The notes below the pieces were generated by a model. The model did no database searches. It saw only the letters and a program-made list of their open reading frames with translations, and was not told where the DNA came from. Position numbers and translations under genes: made by a program. A stretch of 64,000 nucleotides of DNA from Cyathus striatus (Eukaryota > Basidiomycota > Agaricomycetes > Agaricales > Nidulariaceae): contig JAOVFP010000007.1 in assembly GCA_025738555.1 (NCBI GenBank), positions 2,170,001 to 2,234,000 on the forward strand. Direction: 5' to 3'. Below, one piece after another: positions 46,718 through 59,300 of the stretch. Positions within the stretch are counted from its first letter, which is position 1. Each line of letters begins with the position of its first letter.

Positions 46718-47517
46718 ATGCCTACTACTTGGTCGCTACTAATGGCTACTCTTGCCGTGATATTCACTTCGTTCTATGTCTTCCCTAGCAATGCGTTTCC
46801 TATTTCTATTCAACCTCCAGAAAGGTAAGAATATTTGTCTTATAACTGGATCTGTCTTTCTCATACTGTTTTTAGGCTCTTTAAACGCTCAAGATCTGGA
46901 TTATACATGATCACCACTCCAAGTACAGCGAGTAACGAGATGATATATGTCAGTTTATAATGAAATATTTTCCGCCAATACCCACTGAATTACATTTAAT
47001 AAGAATGCGGAGAACGGAAACTATCTGGTATATATTAAGTTTGGAGATGGACAAGATACAAGACCCGATACTTATTACACATATAACCCGGCCATGCTGT
47101 ATGAAATCTTTATTCACTTATTTTCAAGTAACTGACGGTAGTACATCCTGCTTATTTCAGTTCAAATTTTAAAGCATCCACGGGGACGGGACTAGGAAAA
47201 ATAATTGAAAATAAGGTTCTCAAGGAATTGGTAAAATGGGACCCTAATGTAGTACAGCATGTGATGAACCCAAATAATAGAGGTATATCAGATCACTATT
47301 GCCTGCATACATGCTATTCGTTAATGACTTTACAGTTCTAGAATGGTACTCAATATATCTTGGAAAGGATCGAAAGGTTGCGCAAAAATCTCTTCAATGG
47401 CTGAGAACGTTCGGTAGCGCATTCGGGAACGACTCGAACAACTTCGGTAGTGATGTACCACAGAAGTTTATTGATGATCTCATTGTAGACTTGAAGCGTA
47501 TAGCCAAGAGAGGTTAA
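46718..47517 (+). CDS. Predicted small secreted protein, multi-exon, unknown family
   Basis: Exon 1 46718-46824 encodes MPTTWSLLMATLAVIFTSFY.., a likely signal peptide with cleavage after PSNA. Exon 2 starts at 46876 (LFKRSRSGLYMITTPS). A later exon from about 47004 reads NAENGNYLVYIKFGDGQ, then YYTYNPAMLYEIF. The next frame gives GTGLGKIIENKVLKELVKWD, and the last exon starts after the AG at 47335 and ends LIVDLKRIAKRG at 47517. The join near 47120-47158 does not keep one frame in any splicing I tried. The model is therefore incomplete, or the gene is damaged. Its 3' part is duplicated at 28690-29003. Family and function are unknown. Confidence 0.5.
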
Positions 47518-47669
47518 TAGTGCATGGTCGTATATTTAAATCCCATGTAACGTGCATTACAAGAGATAATTAGAATTAGGAAGTTCTAGTTATTTCAGAT
47601 GCACTGATATTTTTTAACGGAAGAGCCTGTATCTATCGCAGCGCGACTCAACCTGCTCCTTTACCTCCC

Positions 47670-47760
47670 TGGAGTGATGTAGAAGATGAGGATGCTGATG
47701 AGCGAGATCGACAACGAAATATGCATTATGCAGAATGATCAAGATACTGATAAACTGAAG
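47670..47760 (+). pseudogene. Possible F-box family C-terminal fragment
   Basis: The frame WSDVEDEDADERD resembles the acidic tail of copies 2 and 3 (WSDVEDQDADG, WSAIEEEDAD). It lies just after the duplicated small-protein gene. It is too short for certainty. Confidence 0.35.
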
Positions 47761-49902
47761 CGAGAGCGTCATACACAGCTCACACAAAAATGCCCTCTTC
47801 AATTGAACAATCGACTCTCAATGCCCCGGGATAAAGCAACCTATGTAGAGGTAATAAGTGGGTCGATATCTAAATAAAGAAATTAATTAGCCAGTCTGTG
47901 AACATCCGTTCGACCTGGGTGTTTTAAGGTGTCGAGAAAGGGGGATAAATGTTCACTGGATTGGAAGAAAGTAGATACATGGTTTTTAAGGAAGTTAGAA
48001 TAAAGAGATTACTAACGCTAACTGCGGTATTCAGCGGGTCTTGGTAGAGCGGGATAGCGACGATCTTGGATCCAGTCGAGTAATAGTGGCGTTCGAGCTG
48101 TGTCGGTATTGGAGGGAAAACGACGGAGAAAGTGGGACTCTGAGCGCGAACAACGCGAGCGAACGCGTCGACGCGCGTACCAGTTGATTACTTAATGAGA
48201 TTTGTAAAAGATCGATTTTTGTAGTGCAGGCGAAACGCGTGCTCTACACCTATCGCAGCTCCTAGTCGACTCTATGTCTCCTTATACCTCCAAATGATCC
48301 AACACATCCGCGTAATACTCCCCCAGATATATTGGGTGATGGAAAATGGGAGTTCTTCATAGAGAGTGGAGATCGGTTATGGTGATTCCTGAGGGTGTTG
48401 AGATATGCATGGAATGTTCCAGGGGAGAAGGGGGTGTGAGAGGGAGAGACTTCTAGGGGGCGGGAAGGGAAGTGGTTTGGTAAAGTGTTTTTATTGGAGA
48501 GGCTTGGGAAAGGCGGGAGGCAGAGGCCATGCGTGATGCTGTGGAGGCCTTGGTGGTCTCGGTACGGGGAACTCGAGTATAGACGAGCTCTGAGAAGGAA
48601 GACAAAACCGCCTCGTAAAGAGGTAGCAATTTATTCCTCCTTCACGTCTCTCAAATGCTTTCCAAGATTCGCTGAATGCGCCCGCCGCACCCGACCCCGA
48701 CCTCGACCCCATGGGGCGGCGATGAGACAGTGCACCCACCTGAATGAGGGTTAGAGTACAACAACAACCCTTCCTCCCCTCCTAATGAAACACCTTGGGG
48801 GCTGAGGAGGGCTGATGCGTCACTTTCTCTTATCTTTTATATGATTAAATCTCGCTAATCAGCTGATTCAGATCCAGGATTCCAGGAGACTCGTCACGTC
48901 ACGAGATACCCGCCAGCGTGATCTCGGCTACAGACAGTTCAGCTTTCGGTCTACGGCTTCTGGACTAACTACGACGAAGCTTCCATCCCCATGCCTGTCC
49001 AAACAGAATAAATCAATAAGGCCGACAAGCGGCAAGGCCCGCCACCTAACATAACCTGATTCTCTCCAATAAACATATAATATATCATTTATATATGTAG
49101 TTAGACCTGTTGAATCCTACTAAAAATGCGAGGTGTTCTCACATTAATTAGAATGTAGCATACTACACTCTGTGCAGGCCACCTTGAAATGTTGTATATA
49201 TACTTTCCATGATGTATACTACTGGAATGAAACTTTATAACATAATGGACTTATTTAATGGCGTGATATACACAATCTAATTCACCAGCTATATTTGTGT
49301 CATACAATCTACAAATTAGCCTACAGAAGTTGTTCTTGTTGGTATTTCTACATGATATCTTGGACATATGATGTACTATATATGTAGTATAAACTATTTA
49401 AGTATCAAAAGATACAGGCAATTGTATACTGAGATACTATAATGATATTTATGTGAGCCTTCTTAATTGTTAAACCTGAGAAATTGCATATTTAACTTCT
49501 ATATAGACTAATGTAGCACTACAGAAATTCCTGAGGATATGTAGAACTTATACTTCAGAATAGTACTGTACACACAGTATTGCATTTACTGGTAGGAGAT
49601 GAAACACATATATCAATGTGTGATCAAACTTATTACTCTTGTTTTCAGTACAATAATGAAGCAATCTTTAAATCATCTGGATATTATATTAGGTGGTATA
49701 CAAGTTATGTCTCACAGAAATTTAAATTTTGAACAGTTCTGTAGCTCTCAAAGTGCTCTGCTGGTCAACGAATCATTTCCCTAAGAAAATGTGGCTTCAT
49801 GGAAAAATTGAATATGCCACCAAGATATTAAATTCAATCCTAACTTTACATACATGTAGTTCAAACTTCACACTATTTAAATATATAATCAAATTTTCGA
49901 GG
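47761..49902. other. Gene-poor stretch; TIR-like motif at 49020
   Basis: Contains a repeat at about 48215-48245, inverse of 40930-40960 (core TTTCGCCTGCACTACAAAA). At 49020-49046 it has GGCCGACAAGCGGCAAGGCC, which recurs inverted at 59999-60026. ORFs at 48485-48754 (both strands) have no domain. Confidence 0.45.
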
Positions 49903-50191
49903 TACTGCACCCTTTCGACCGACTGTTCAGTAACGCATCACACAGTGCCGTGAACTTGAACAAATGTACGTTTCGTCACGCGTCACAGCTCCCCATGAAC
50001 AGAGGTACAAGGAGATATTTAAAATCATAAAATAAAATCGTCATTATTTGTGAAAAATTCAGCTGAAAATCATTTAGTGATGAACAGATCCTCAATTTGT
50101 CATGCATCACACTGACCCTTGAACAGAGGGTCCAACTGTTCATCATCGTCACAGCATAATTCAACGAACAGTTGGTCAAAAGGGTGCAGTA
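49903..50191. mobile_element. 289-bp MITE, copy 2 (TACTGCACCC ends)
   Basis: Inverted relative to 147-435 and of the same length, with ends TACTGCACCCTTTCGACCGA and its inverse. The interior matches throughout (CCCATGAACAGAGGTACAAG, TGAACAGATCCTCAATTTGT). Non-coding. Confidence 0.88.
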
Positions 50192-51509
50192 TTCCAAACT
50201 GTGTGTAACGTGCTACAACCCGGGCCACTCGACGATGCAAGAAACCATTCTTGTTATACATGGCCAATCCAAAAATATGTTTCCAACATGTGATGTGAGA
50301 ATAAGTGATCAGGATAGGGTTAAATTTATACACAGCATGTTCCCATGCTAAGTTGAGTGTATTTGACCAAGAACAAACCAAGCATGAGGTTTACAAGATG
50401 TGATTGGGGAATTCAAATTCAGGAAATGCTGGAGCATGCGTTGAGCACATACTCGCCTATAGCCAAAGGGTCTGATATTTTGACAGCCTCCAAACAAGTA
50501 GCCTTGCAGCTTCTGCTCACCCAAACACTTTCCAGCCAATAAAATCATTTGTATGCATGAGTTTGAAGCTGACTTAAGCTGACACGTCACAGTAACCAAG
50601 GTCCTGATACTTAAACTTGAGGTTCAGCACTCAAACTTCGAAGTTCTCCCCCATCACCCACATCTCTCTCTTGACGAGTCCACTCCCCTCCTTTCTCCAC
50701 TGTGTCCCTTTCATTGTATTGGTACACCCAAATGATGGGTCCTTACCATGCATAGGTTTTAAGGATGAGATGCTTCTCTACTACTATCAACTAGTATGTG
50801 TTTGCTCTGAGCTCCGCTTCTTCAGGCCTCAGTCATTCGGATGGACAACTGTTCTACATACGGTTTTCATTCCCCATGGTATTAGTAAGTGGACTGAGTG
50901 TTAGTAGTTACTGGGCCACATTATACTTGTAGTTAGATTAGTATTAGTACTGAGTATACTTTAAATACAGTACAGTAATTCTAGTAGTATATAGTAATAA
51001 TATTTATTTTGGAATTTCTTCATTATGTCTTATAAAAAGGAATAATATAAGCAAATGTGCTTTCAAAAGACCGGCTTGGCGAGCGATTATGGACCGAGTG
51101 AGGGAGCGAGTACATGTTAGTCACATATTTACTGAATATTCCTCAGGATGTAAACGTCGAACGGATGCTCAACACGTACATAGCATATTCTTAACGTGTG
51201 AGACCGAAATTCATGATCCGGACATGCCTGTGGGTTGGCCGTGTATGTGGGAATTGTTGTTGGTTGCCATCATTTTTAGCAACCACGTGTATTTAAACTC
51301 CGGTTGATGGGAGGTGTTCGCTCTGCAAAAAACGAGTTTTCACTGCCCTACATAACCCTACTACCTTAAAAGGTAGCAGGAATTCTCTCCCATATCGATA
51401 GCAAAACAACTGCACCAGCCCTTCTACCTCCCACGCTCCCCTCTTACAATTACAGCAAAAGCATACTCCTTGCTCAAGAAAATGACCCTGAGCAGTGTCA
51501 CTCCATCCA
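50192..51509. other. Intergenic, nothing recognised
   Basis: Short ORFs only. A palindrome CTACCTTAAAAGGTAG at about 51351 recurs at about 56433 as CTACCTTTTAAGGTAG and may mark ends of another small repeat. Confidence 0.4.
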
Positions 51510-52899
51510 CATCAGCAATTCATGCAAATCTTTCATGGTCTTTGTCTTTTAAATGTGTCTTTCACTTTTTCTTTAGAAAATTTCTTTTGCTTTTCTGGTC
51601 TTTAGACATCTTTTAGGAGTATTTATTTTCGATGACCTTCTTTCTCCTACTTTAAACGTCTTGAGCTTGCAATCGATACATTTAATATTTAACCCACCAG
51701 TAAGACAACTAAAAGTCCAATTATGTGTGCACTGTGCACATTTGGTGCACATATATAAAAGTTCATCGGTCCAACACATTTTTATTAAGTATCTTGACGG
51801 TGTTGCACCTGATTATTTTGCCATTAGTAATAATTACTTCTCTTTAAATTAATTATTTCTCTACTAATAATCTGATCCTAAATATTGTTAATGAATGGAA
51901 ATATTTATATAGTATGTACTAAGGTGTTGGTTACATTACTGTAATAGTTTCAACCTGAAGTTTGATCAAACAATCAGCAAACAATTATTTCGAAGTCGTA
52001 TGTAAGGTCATTTAAACTCCGATTTAAAGTTAGTCTGAGGTTAACGAAAGAAACAGTCACATGATGTTTGTTGAATTTCCGAGTCGGAGTGAGGTATCAA
52101 ACGATTGCTAACGCAACTCCATTGCTTCCCCTTTCCCATAACTCCCGCTCCTTCTCAGCCCTTTTTCACCCGCACTTTCGTATATTCAGCAATTATTCTT
52201 GTCATGAACACCTTGGAATATGGCTACTATTGGACATTTGAATAGTACTCCAGCGACCTTCCTCTAAGCACCATTACTGGCTTCTGAACAGCTGAGCTTG
52301 GCTTTCTCTGGGGCTCTCTTCTGGTTCATGGCTCTGCTACCACAAAGCTGATGCTCTTGCAACGACCCCATACCATTGCTTTACTGTGTCTGCATTGCTA
52401 TGCCTCTTTTCCATTGTCACGACAGCCATGGTTCTCTTGACCACAAAGAGAATGTGAGTCCCTTCTCTATCGCCCTTATAGTTTCCGCTTACCAAGTCTA
52501 CTTAGTTTGGGTATGAAGGAGGTATAGGAGTGGTTGGGTATGGTGAATACTGGGATCTCGAGGACATTGTTAGAGGGCATTGCTACCATGTTCTTTTCTG
52601 ATCGTACTACTCATTCTTGTAAATAGTTGTATACTTAAAATATGATGTTATTGTTATTTCATGGAAAACAAATTGAATATGAGCTCGAAATACGATCCTT
52701 TCTGTTGCATATGTCTTTAAGGTATTTGTAAATGTATTTGATACTTTAAAAGACCATTCAAACTTTAAAAGAAAAGTGACATAGCTTTAAAAGAACATAG
52801 ACATCTTTGACTTTATGCATCTTTAGAGGTCTTTTGTGTCTTTTTGGTCTTTCTAAAGACGTCAAAAGACCTCTGAAAGATCTGCATGAATTGCTGATG
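51510..52899. mobile_element. 1.4-kb TIR element with GTCTTT subterminal repeats
   Basis: The left end CATCAGCAATTCATGCAAAT is inverted at the right end (TGCATGAATTGCTGATG, ending 52899). Inside each end the motif GTCTTT/AAAGAC recurs more than ten times, like subterminal transposase-binding repeats. No transposase ORF. The target duplication is at most 2 bp (CA) and uncertain. Confidence 0.65.
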
Positions 52900-53763
52900 C
52901 AAGTATCCCTCGATCCTCCATGCACTTAAGAGTCGCCTCTTGAATAAGTTTTCTCGCTTTAAGCGCATCTGTGAACCAATCCCCTTGGCCTACTGGTTCT
53001 TATAGTTCCTCATAGAGATAAGTATATGGAGGGCTGAATGTGTCGATACCTCTTATCTAGTTTTGATTCCGTGGTGCGCTGATCGACCTAAACAACCCTA
53101 CAGCAGGGTATTGCCTAACACGAGCAATGTAGTTACATAAGACCCGTGCTACGGTACATTAATCAAGAATATTCCTGACCTCATTCCTATTCCCACCCAG
53201 ATCCATATCATCATTATTATCAGAGTCCTCGTCTTCACTGCTCCAGCAATCTCCTCCGTAGCGAAAACCTTCTTCAAAATCAATGACCCGCCATATATTG
53301 TAATAGTACGTAAATAATTAGTACTTACCAAGGCGTGCAGGCAACTAAGACTTAAGATCACACAATTAGGTGTAGGGAAAGGGGGAATAGATTCACTCTT
53401 ATTGTACATACATGAATGTTGCTGTTCTTTTATCATAATGAATATATTTACACTATTCTACGAGATTCTACAATTTACATTCCAAAGTATTCGCATTCTC
53501 GGTCATATCGGCATTCTTGTTGATGCGTGAATGTTCGTGCCGCTTCTGGCTTGCACATGCACAACACCATAATCCATTCTCTCCTCCCAATGCGTTTTAC
53601 AAGACCCAGACTTCAAACAAGCAACCATGACCCTCGTATCCACTTCCTCCCATTCATTAATCAACTCTGGCACTACATCATCATTAAGCATGATCACAAT
53701 ATATTGTAACTTTTCAATGTCACTGAGCGAGCGCAGAGTTTTCGGTAAGTATTTGGTGCTTAT

Positions 53764-55836
53764 TACGGTGTCCGGGAACCGCATGCACTTGCTTTTTGAT
53801 TCGTGTCAACCTGTGTCAACGCTTGGCGTTCAGCGCTCATGTTACATATGTAAGCGAACCGATTACGAAAGTCACTATACTTCAAATGCCCCCAGCTCGT
53901 ATCACATTATAGTTTAGACTGTTAAGAGAGTTATAAGACATTATCTAAGTGCCTATCCAGACCCATACCCACCAAAACACATACCCTTGGTCACGGGTAT
54001 GGGTTATGACGGGTTTAGCGGATTTACGGGTTTCCCACGGGTTTTTAATATATTACAAGTTTGTAGTAGTAGCAGGGAAAAATACATAGTATTTGAACGA
54101 GTAAGCTGAATTATACGTTTAATATTCCAATCTCAATATTCAAATGATTGCTAACTATACGCCAAGTTATGTAAGGAACAGACAAGAAACAGTGGAGAAA
54201 TTCCAAAATTTGCGTTCAATATACGGATAGAAACGTGCAATTGCTGGCTAACTATATACCAATTTAAGAAATAAACAGACCTCAACTGGGGTATGAATAT
54301 AATATATCGTCATTTTGGGAAAGCGGTAGTAGAGAATGCCATAACATCAGAACAAAAGTGCCGAAGTGTAAGCTTAATATGTTATTTTTAACGCCGAATG
54401 GGGTAGAAATCGTACGTCAATGTACGAAACAAATGGATGATGAATGGTGGAGTAATATAACAATTAATTCATGGGGAGAATGAAAGAAAAATCATAGTAG
54501 CATTAGGACAAGAGTGTTAAATTGTATGTTTAAGATGTCATCATAGACACTGAATAGATAATTTAATATTAACCATCTCAACATGAGCTATTACTGGTTA
54601 AAATTTCATACAAACTGGAATGTAGTTGGTCTAGAAATTATGGTTGAAGTGTTGTGAAGGTTACGGGTACTGTCAACCTGACCTGTACCCGTACCTGCTG
54701 TTATAGGTATCCTATAGCATAGACACATTTTAGCCTAATTGCCTACTAGTTCCGCTCTGTAGTATTCAATACTACAGTATTAGTCTATGAGAACTCACTC
54801 TTCCTTTCTATCATCCTTTAGTAGCCCGTAGAATAGCGTAGAACTACCTAGTGTACTATAGATCATTCAGGAACACTAAGACAACACGTATAAGTAGGAC
54901 TACACAGGATACCCCAATATCATCTTTTACTTTCACTTACCCTTACCTCAGTTCGAATATTCGACACTTAGAACCTAGTATTAAAGTACTGCAGTAGCTA
55001 CTTAAATACTATTAAACGTACCGAGTATACTCTATGTTACACTAGTTTACCTTGAGACTGTCACCGATTCGCTCTGACACTCTTGGAGATAAGAACATCT
55101 CTTATCTCCATTGGTAAGCGCGTGCTAAGTCTACAATCTGAGCCTTGAGATCGACTCGTTTCTGACCACATCAACAACTCAACACCCCGAAACAAGGTAT
55201 ATTCAATATTCTAACTAACTACTGACTACGTATATTCATAGGAATACACCAAGGTTACAGCTGAGCTATAACACCTGCTGGTACCCGTGACCCATGCCAT
55301 TGACTATGTATTCACTTCACGATAATCCTCCTACCGCACCTTCAAGTGTTCATATTAACAGCCTATTTAGTACACCTTCCAATAATCTGTCTCACTTATA
55401 TGTTAATGGTCTAAATTATACAAGTAGAAGGGCATTTGAAGTAGGTATAGTGACTTTCGTAATCGGTTCGCTTATGTAACGTGAGTGCCGAATGCCAAGC
55501 ATTGACACAGGTTGACATGAATCAAAAAGCAAGTGCATGCGGTTCCCGGACACCCACTGCTGGCGGGCAACTTTTTTGCAGTTGGCAAAATCCATGTAAA
55601 TTTGACATCAATAACGTTACACATTGGGTACATATATGCCATCGCAAGATGTAGACAAAATGTAAGCAAAATCCATTACTATAAACGGAAATAATTTCCA
55701 TATATAGGAAAACATTTTGCAAACATTTTGCCTATGTTTTACAATTGTTTTGCCAATTGCAATATCTAACGTTATTGCTGTCAATTTTGCCGGCCAATGG
55801 CGACGGCAAAATAGTTGCCTGCCAGCTGTGACCGTA
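53764..55836. mobile_element. TIR element with 6-bp target duplication GCTTAT
   Basis: TACGGTGTCCGGGAACCGCA at the left is inverted at the right over about 115 bp, once the MITE at 55555-55830 is taken out of the right TIR. GCTTAT flanks both ends (53758-53763 and 55837-55842). The interior (about 1.5 kb) is AT-rich, with RACGGGTA-type repeats near 53990-54040, and has no transposase. The superfamily is not certain: six bases is unusual for the common fungal groups. It inserted in F-box-like copy 4. Confidence 0.82.
55555..55830. mobile_element. 276-bp CACTA-like MITE with ACC target duplication
   Basis: The ends CACTGCTGGCGGGCAACTTT and the inverse of CACAGCTGGCAGGCAACTAT form a TIR, and similarity runs some 65 bp inward (TGACANCAATAACGTTA). 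ACC is present on both sides (55552-55554, 55831-55833). CACT-type ends and a 3-bp duplication fit the CACTA/EnSpm group. It sits inside the right TIR of the 53764-55836 element. The 55-bp hairpin at 22561 has related ends. Confidence 0.82.
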
Positions 55837-56391
55837 GCTTATGTCGATGAATATCACGAGGTGAGTCGAAATCTTGATAGAAAATCAGACCTCCAAGTGA
55901 CAGCTAGCTAACTTGCGACAGCCCTAATTTAAATGTGTCAAATGTATCCAGTGTGTATAGATTAGTATCAAGAGAGTGAAGCAGTGGCAACGTGGCAATA
56001 TTTTGAGCAAATAACTTGTCGATAGTTGTCTCAATAAAAAGGTGTTGAATTCCCGTGCATATCGAAAGTAGAGACGTGGCGAACTCCATCGATACCACGA
56101 ATACGAATAGAATGTTTTAGGTTTGGACTCGAGAGCTATTTCAAATTTGTGTTCATCGATGTGTCCAGGACTTGCATTATCGCCATAGAACTGAATAGTT
56201 CTGTATAAGAGGGGCTCTATACTCTATTCAACATTTAGCGGGCTCTCTCGTATGACAGGAATTTTACCTTACTACAGCTGTGCCCGTTTGGAGACTCCAG
56301 CCAGGTGTGCATCTTCTCTATGGAATGGACGGGTACAGACCACATGTTGAAATATTTCATCCTCGATTTCAGGGGGAAAGAAGAATGACAT

Positions 56392-59300
56392 TGGACAGGG
56401 AGGGGTCAGATCTTCCTACCTTATATTCCCACTACCTTTTAAGGTAGTTGGGTATTAGGGACGTTTGGGTCACCGGATATGGTAATTTGAGGATCTTGGA
56501 TAAGATCTCAACCTGATTGGCTGATGCTCGTTCTGAATTGTTGTGACCTGTGTGAGACTACATATGCCATCAACTTCTATCCCTCTAGTATTACCACCCT
56601 TCTTCGTTATTGTTATTACATCGTATGTGTACCAGCAGTTTATGTTCTTTTATCACTCAATTTTTCACAGGAAGCAAGCCACAATGTATGTCTTTCCTGT
56701 CTCACCGTACACAACCTAACCTTCATTCCTGCAACACGAGCGAATGTCATCTTAATTGCGCTTCATAGGGCCATTACGTCCCATTCTTCGTGGCCACTGT
56801 GTACAACCAGAATATACTTTGGCAATACACTGTATTACTGAAGATTAATCTAAAGGGAACCATGATTAGTTAGTCCACGTGTCCGTGAACTCTTTAGCAA
56901 CCACTGTTGCTGACTCTACTGTTCGACAGGTACAGAGCATCAGATCCCTGCAGCTTTTCGATGGTTGCCGTGCTATAATGTGGATCGGTGCCTCTGTATC
57001 TCATGTATTTGATACTGCATGAAACCTCCTATATAGATACACAATCTCTTACCTATCCTATTCTAGCACCAGACACACTCTATGTATCAACCCTCGGCTC
57101 CAAACTTCACCTCCTGTAACATCCCTATCTGGAATAGCTTCAACATGTCCAGGACGTTCCTGGGACAGCCTGGAACAAAAAAGCACGTTGAAGCCCTTCT
57201 CAATCACGGCTTCAAAGCCCTCATAATATGTATGTAACATCAGATGGGATTGGATCGGAAATGTCACTTGGAATGAAGGGTATGAATCGAAATAAGGAGG
57301 AGATGAGACCTCGGAGAGTGGATGGAATGCGCAGGAGGCAGCAGTGCTTCAAGATTGAGAGGTGGTTGAAGGGGTAGGAAATCTGATCTACATTTGCGTG
57401 TGCGTCAATGACGTCTGGCCAGGACCAGGCTATGTAACGTATATCTCATTGTTTTCGATTCAGATGGATTGAGTTGTTGATCAATAACTTTTTTGAACTA
57501 TATTGTCAGATAACAGTCGCTCATGTACAACCTCAATCAAGACCATCATTGAGTGCTGCGAGTTCTCATTTCCTGCTTATTTCTCAGATTGGTACTGACA
57601 AAAGAGGTTTAACTTGCTATCTTGTCCTTAATGTACAATTTTGAAGCCAGGAATCCTCCCTTCCCCATGACAGTGAAGACTGACAGCCATAGCTGCATTA
57701 TCACGCCCCGTTTAATAGCACACCAACAATTGATGTCAACCCTGTAGTACTAAACTGTTGAAGTCATGTCCATCTCGCTTTCTTCCACCAACTTATCATA
57801 ATTTGGTATCATCTTTGGCAATGAAACGGTAAGGATAGTGCTGTTCTGATAGTTGGAGGGCCATGTCGACAGTTTCTGGCTCTATTTCCCGAGTCCAGTA
57901 TGTAGTGAACACATAAGTACTCAGTGTTTTGTCCAAGTTTTGTCTCACGCTCAGAATGACACATCATATAACATCGTACCTTATGTGGCATGGTGCACCT
58001 CTTCTGTCTAGTTTGTTGTGCATGCTACATACAGTAGTGGGGGATTGCATAGATTGTGTTCATATTTAGTTACTGGGAATTGCTGACTGCGTTGGCGAGA
58101 ACCTTGCTTGACATTAAAAGAAATGCAAGTGTGATAATATTCAAGGCACTATATTGTGAGTCGATAAGGCATATGTCAAGTACTACAAAATATGAGGTCA
58201 AAAAAATACTACTGTGGGTAAATAACACAGAAAAAGGCTCCAACAACAAACTGGGAACAAACAATATATTGCGAAAACCGTAGCGGAGGAAGAGTGTGAG
58301 GACGACAACCAGTCACTGCTGGCTTATTCTGGAGGACATAACGAGAGATTACAACAAGCACGACAATCAATTTCGTGTCTCGAGCCAGCTCATTATGAAT
58401 AGACGATAGTATTGACAATAAAATGGGCTGAAACATCTAACAGGAAAGAGCTGGTCTCCGCGGAAGGTAGCAAGGATGGAAGATGGAGTTTATACACAGA
58501 GTGCACTGAGGTCTTGGGAAAGGGGCAGGGTTCGCCAACAGCAGCCGAAGTGAACACATGCGGGTTGAAACCCAGTCAAAAGTCGGTCTAGTGATGTCGA
58601 GCAGTATCCAGCAATATCGAAGACCAGGCATCACTCGATATCGCAATAGAATCTGGAATATAAAGATTTTTCTCATGTAGGATCTAAGTACGTCAAGGCT
58701 AGACAAGTGCCAAGAATAAGTTGGATTTGCCAAGCTGTTAACTTCCTGGCAAATATAGCGATATCTAGTGCCACTGTAAACTTACTCTAGCTGTATCATG
58801 CGTTGCTGAAGCATTTCCGAGTGATTTGTACAGGTATAGAAGGAAAATAAAAATCAAATATATTGGAAATTTATCTACTGGGGTACATTGTCGGTATCCA
58901 ATACATCTAATGCCACATTACTACTATACTAGCCAAGCCCAACTATTTCAACTGACTTGTTATGTGCGAGCCTCAACTTCATGCAACTAAACAAACAGAA
59001 AGTAGTGTTAGCAGTAGACTCCTGAAAATTAACTGAAACTATACCTTGCACATGCGCACACTGCACTTCACCGACCCACACACCTGAAACCTAACAACCA
59101 TCTTGTGAACCAACCATCAAAGGTAGAGCGTCGATGATGAATTGATTGTGGATAGAAGTATTGCTGGGAGTCGAAACCGAAGTGGAGATATGAGGAAGTC
59201 GGATGAAACCCTCACTGGTTCCGAGTTCATTTACTAAATGAGTCAAAAATGAGTACATATCAAGACGAAAGGATACTATGCCACATACCTATGAGAGACC

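Larger units (their letters stand above)
53159..56391 (-). pseudogene. F-box-like protein, family copy 4, broken by insertions
   Basis: It starts at 56391 with MSFFFPPEIEDEIFQHVV..HLAGVSKRAQL. The middle part is near 56098-55904 (MEFATSLLSICTGIQHLF), then a stop at LSQVS. The same protein goes on to 55843 in another frame (FYQDFDSPRDI). The element 53764-55836 interrupts here, and the gene resumes at 53757 (TKYLPKTLRSLSDIEKLQ, LINEWEEVDTRVMVA). A further block of about 270 bp separates MDYGVV from the acidic tail FRYGGDCWSSEDEDSDNN near 53160-53290. Frameshifts and insertions make it dead. It is collinear with copy 3 throughout, which gives confidence in the identity. Confidence 0.82.

Noticed and set aside
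53960..54710. Inverted RACGGGTA/TACCCGT motifs as a separate element
   Set aside because: The two sides do not form a consistent terminal inverted repeat and no target duplication is visible.
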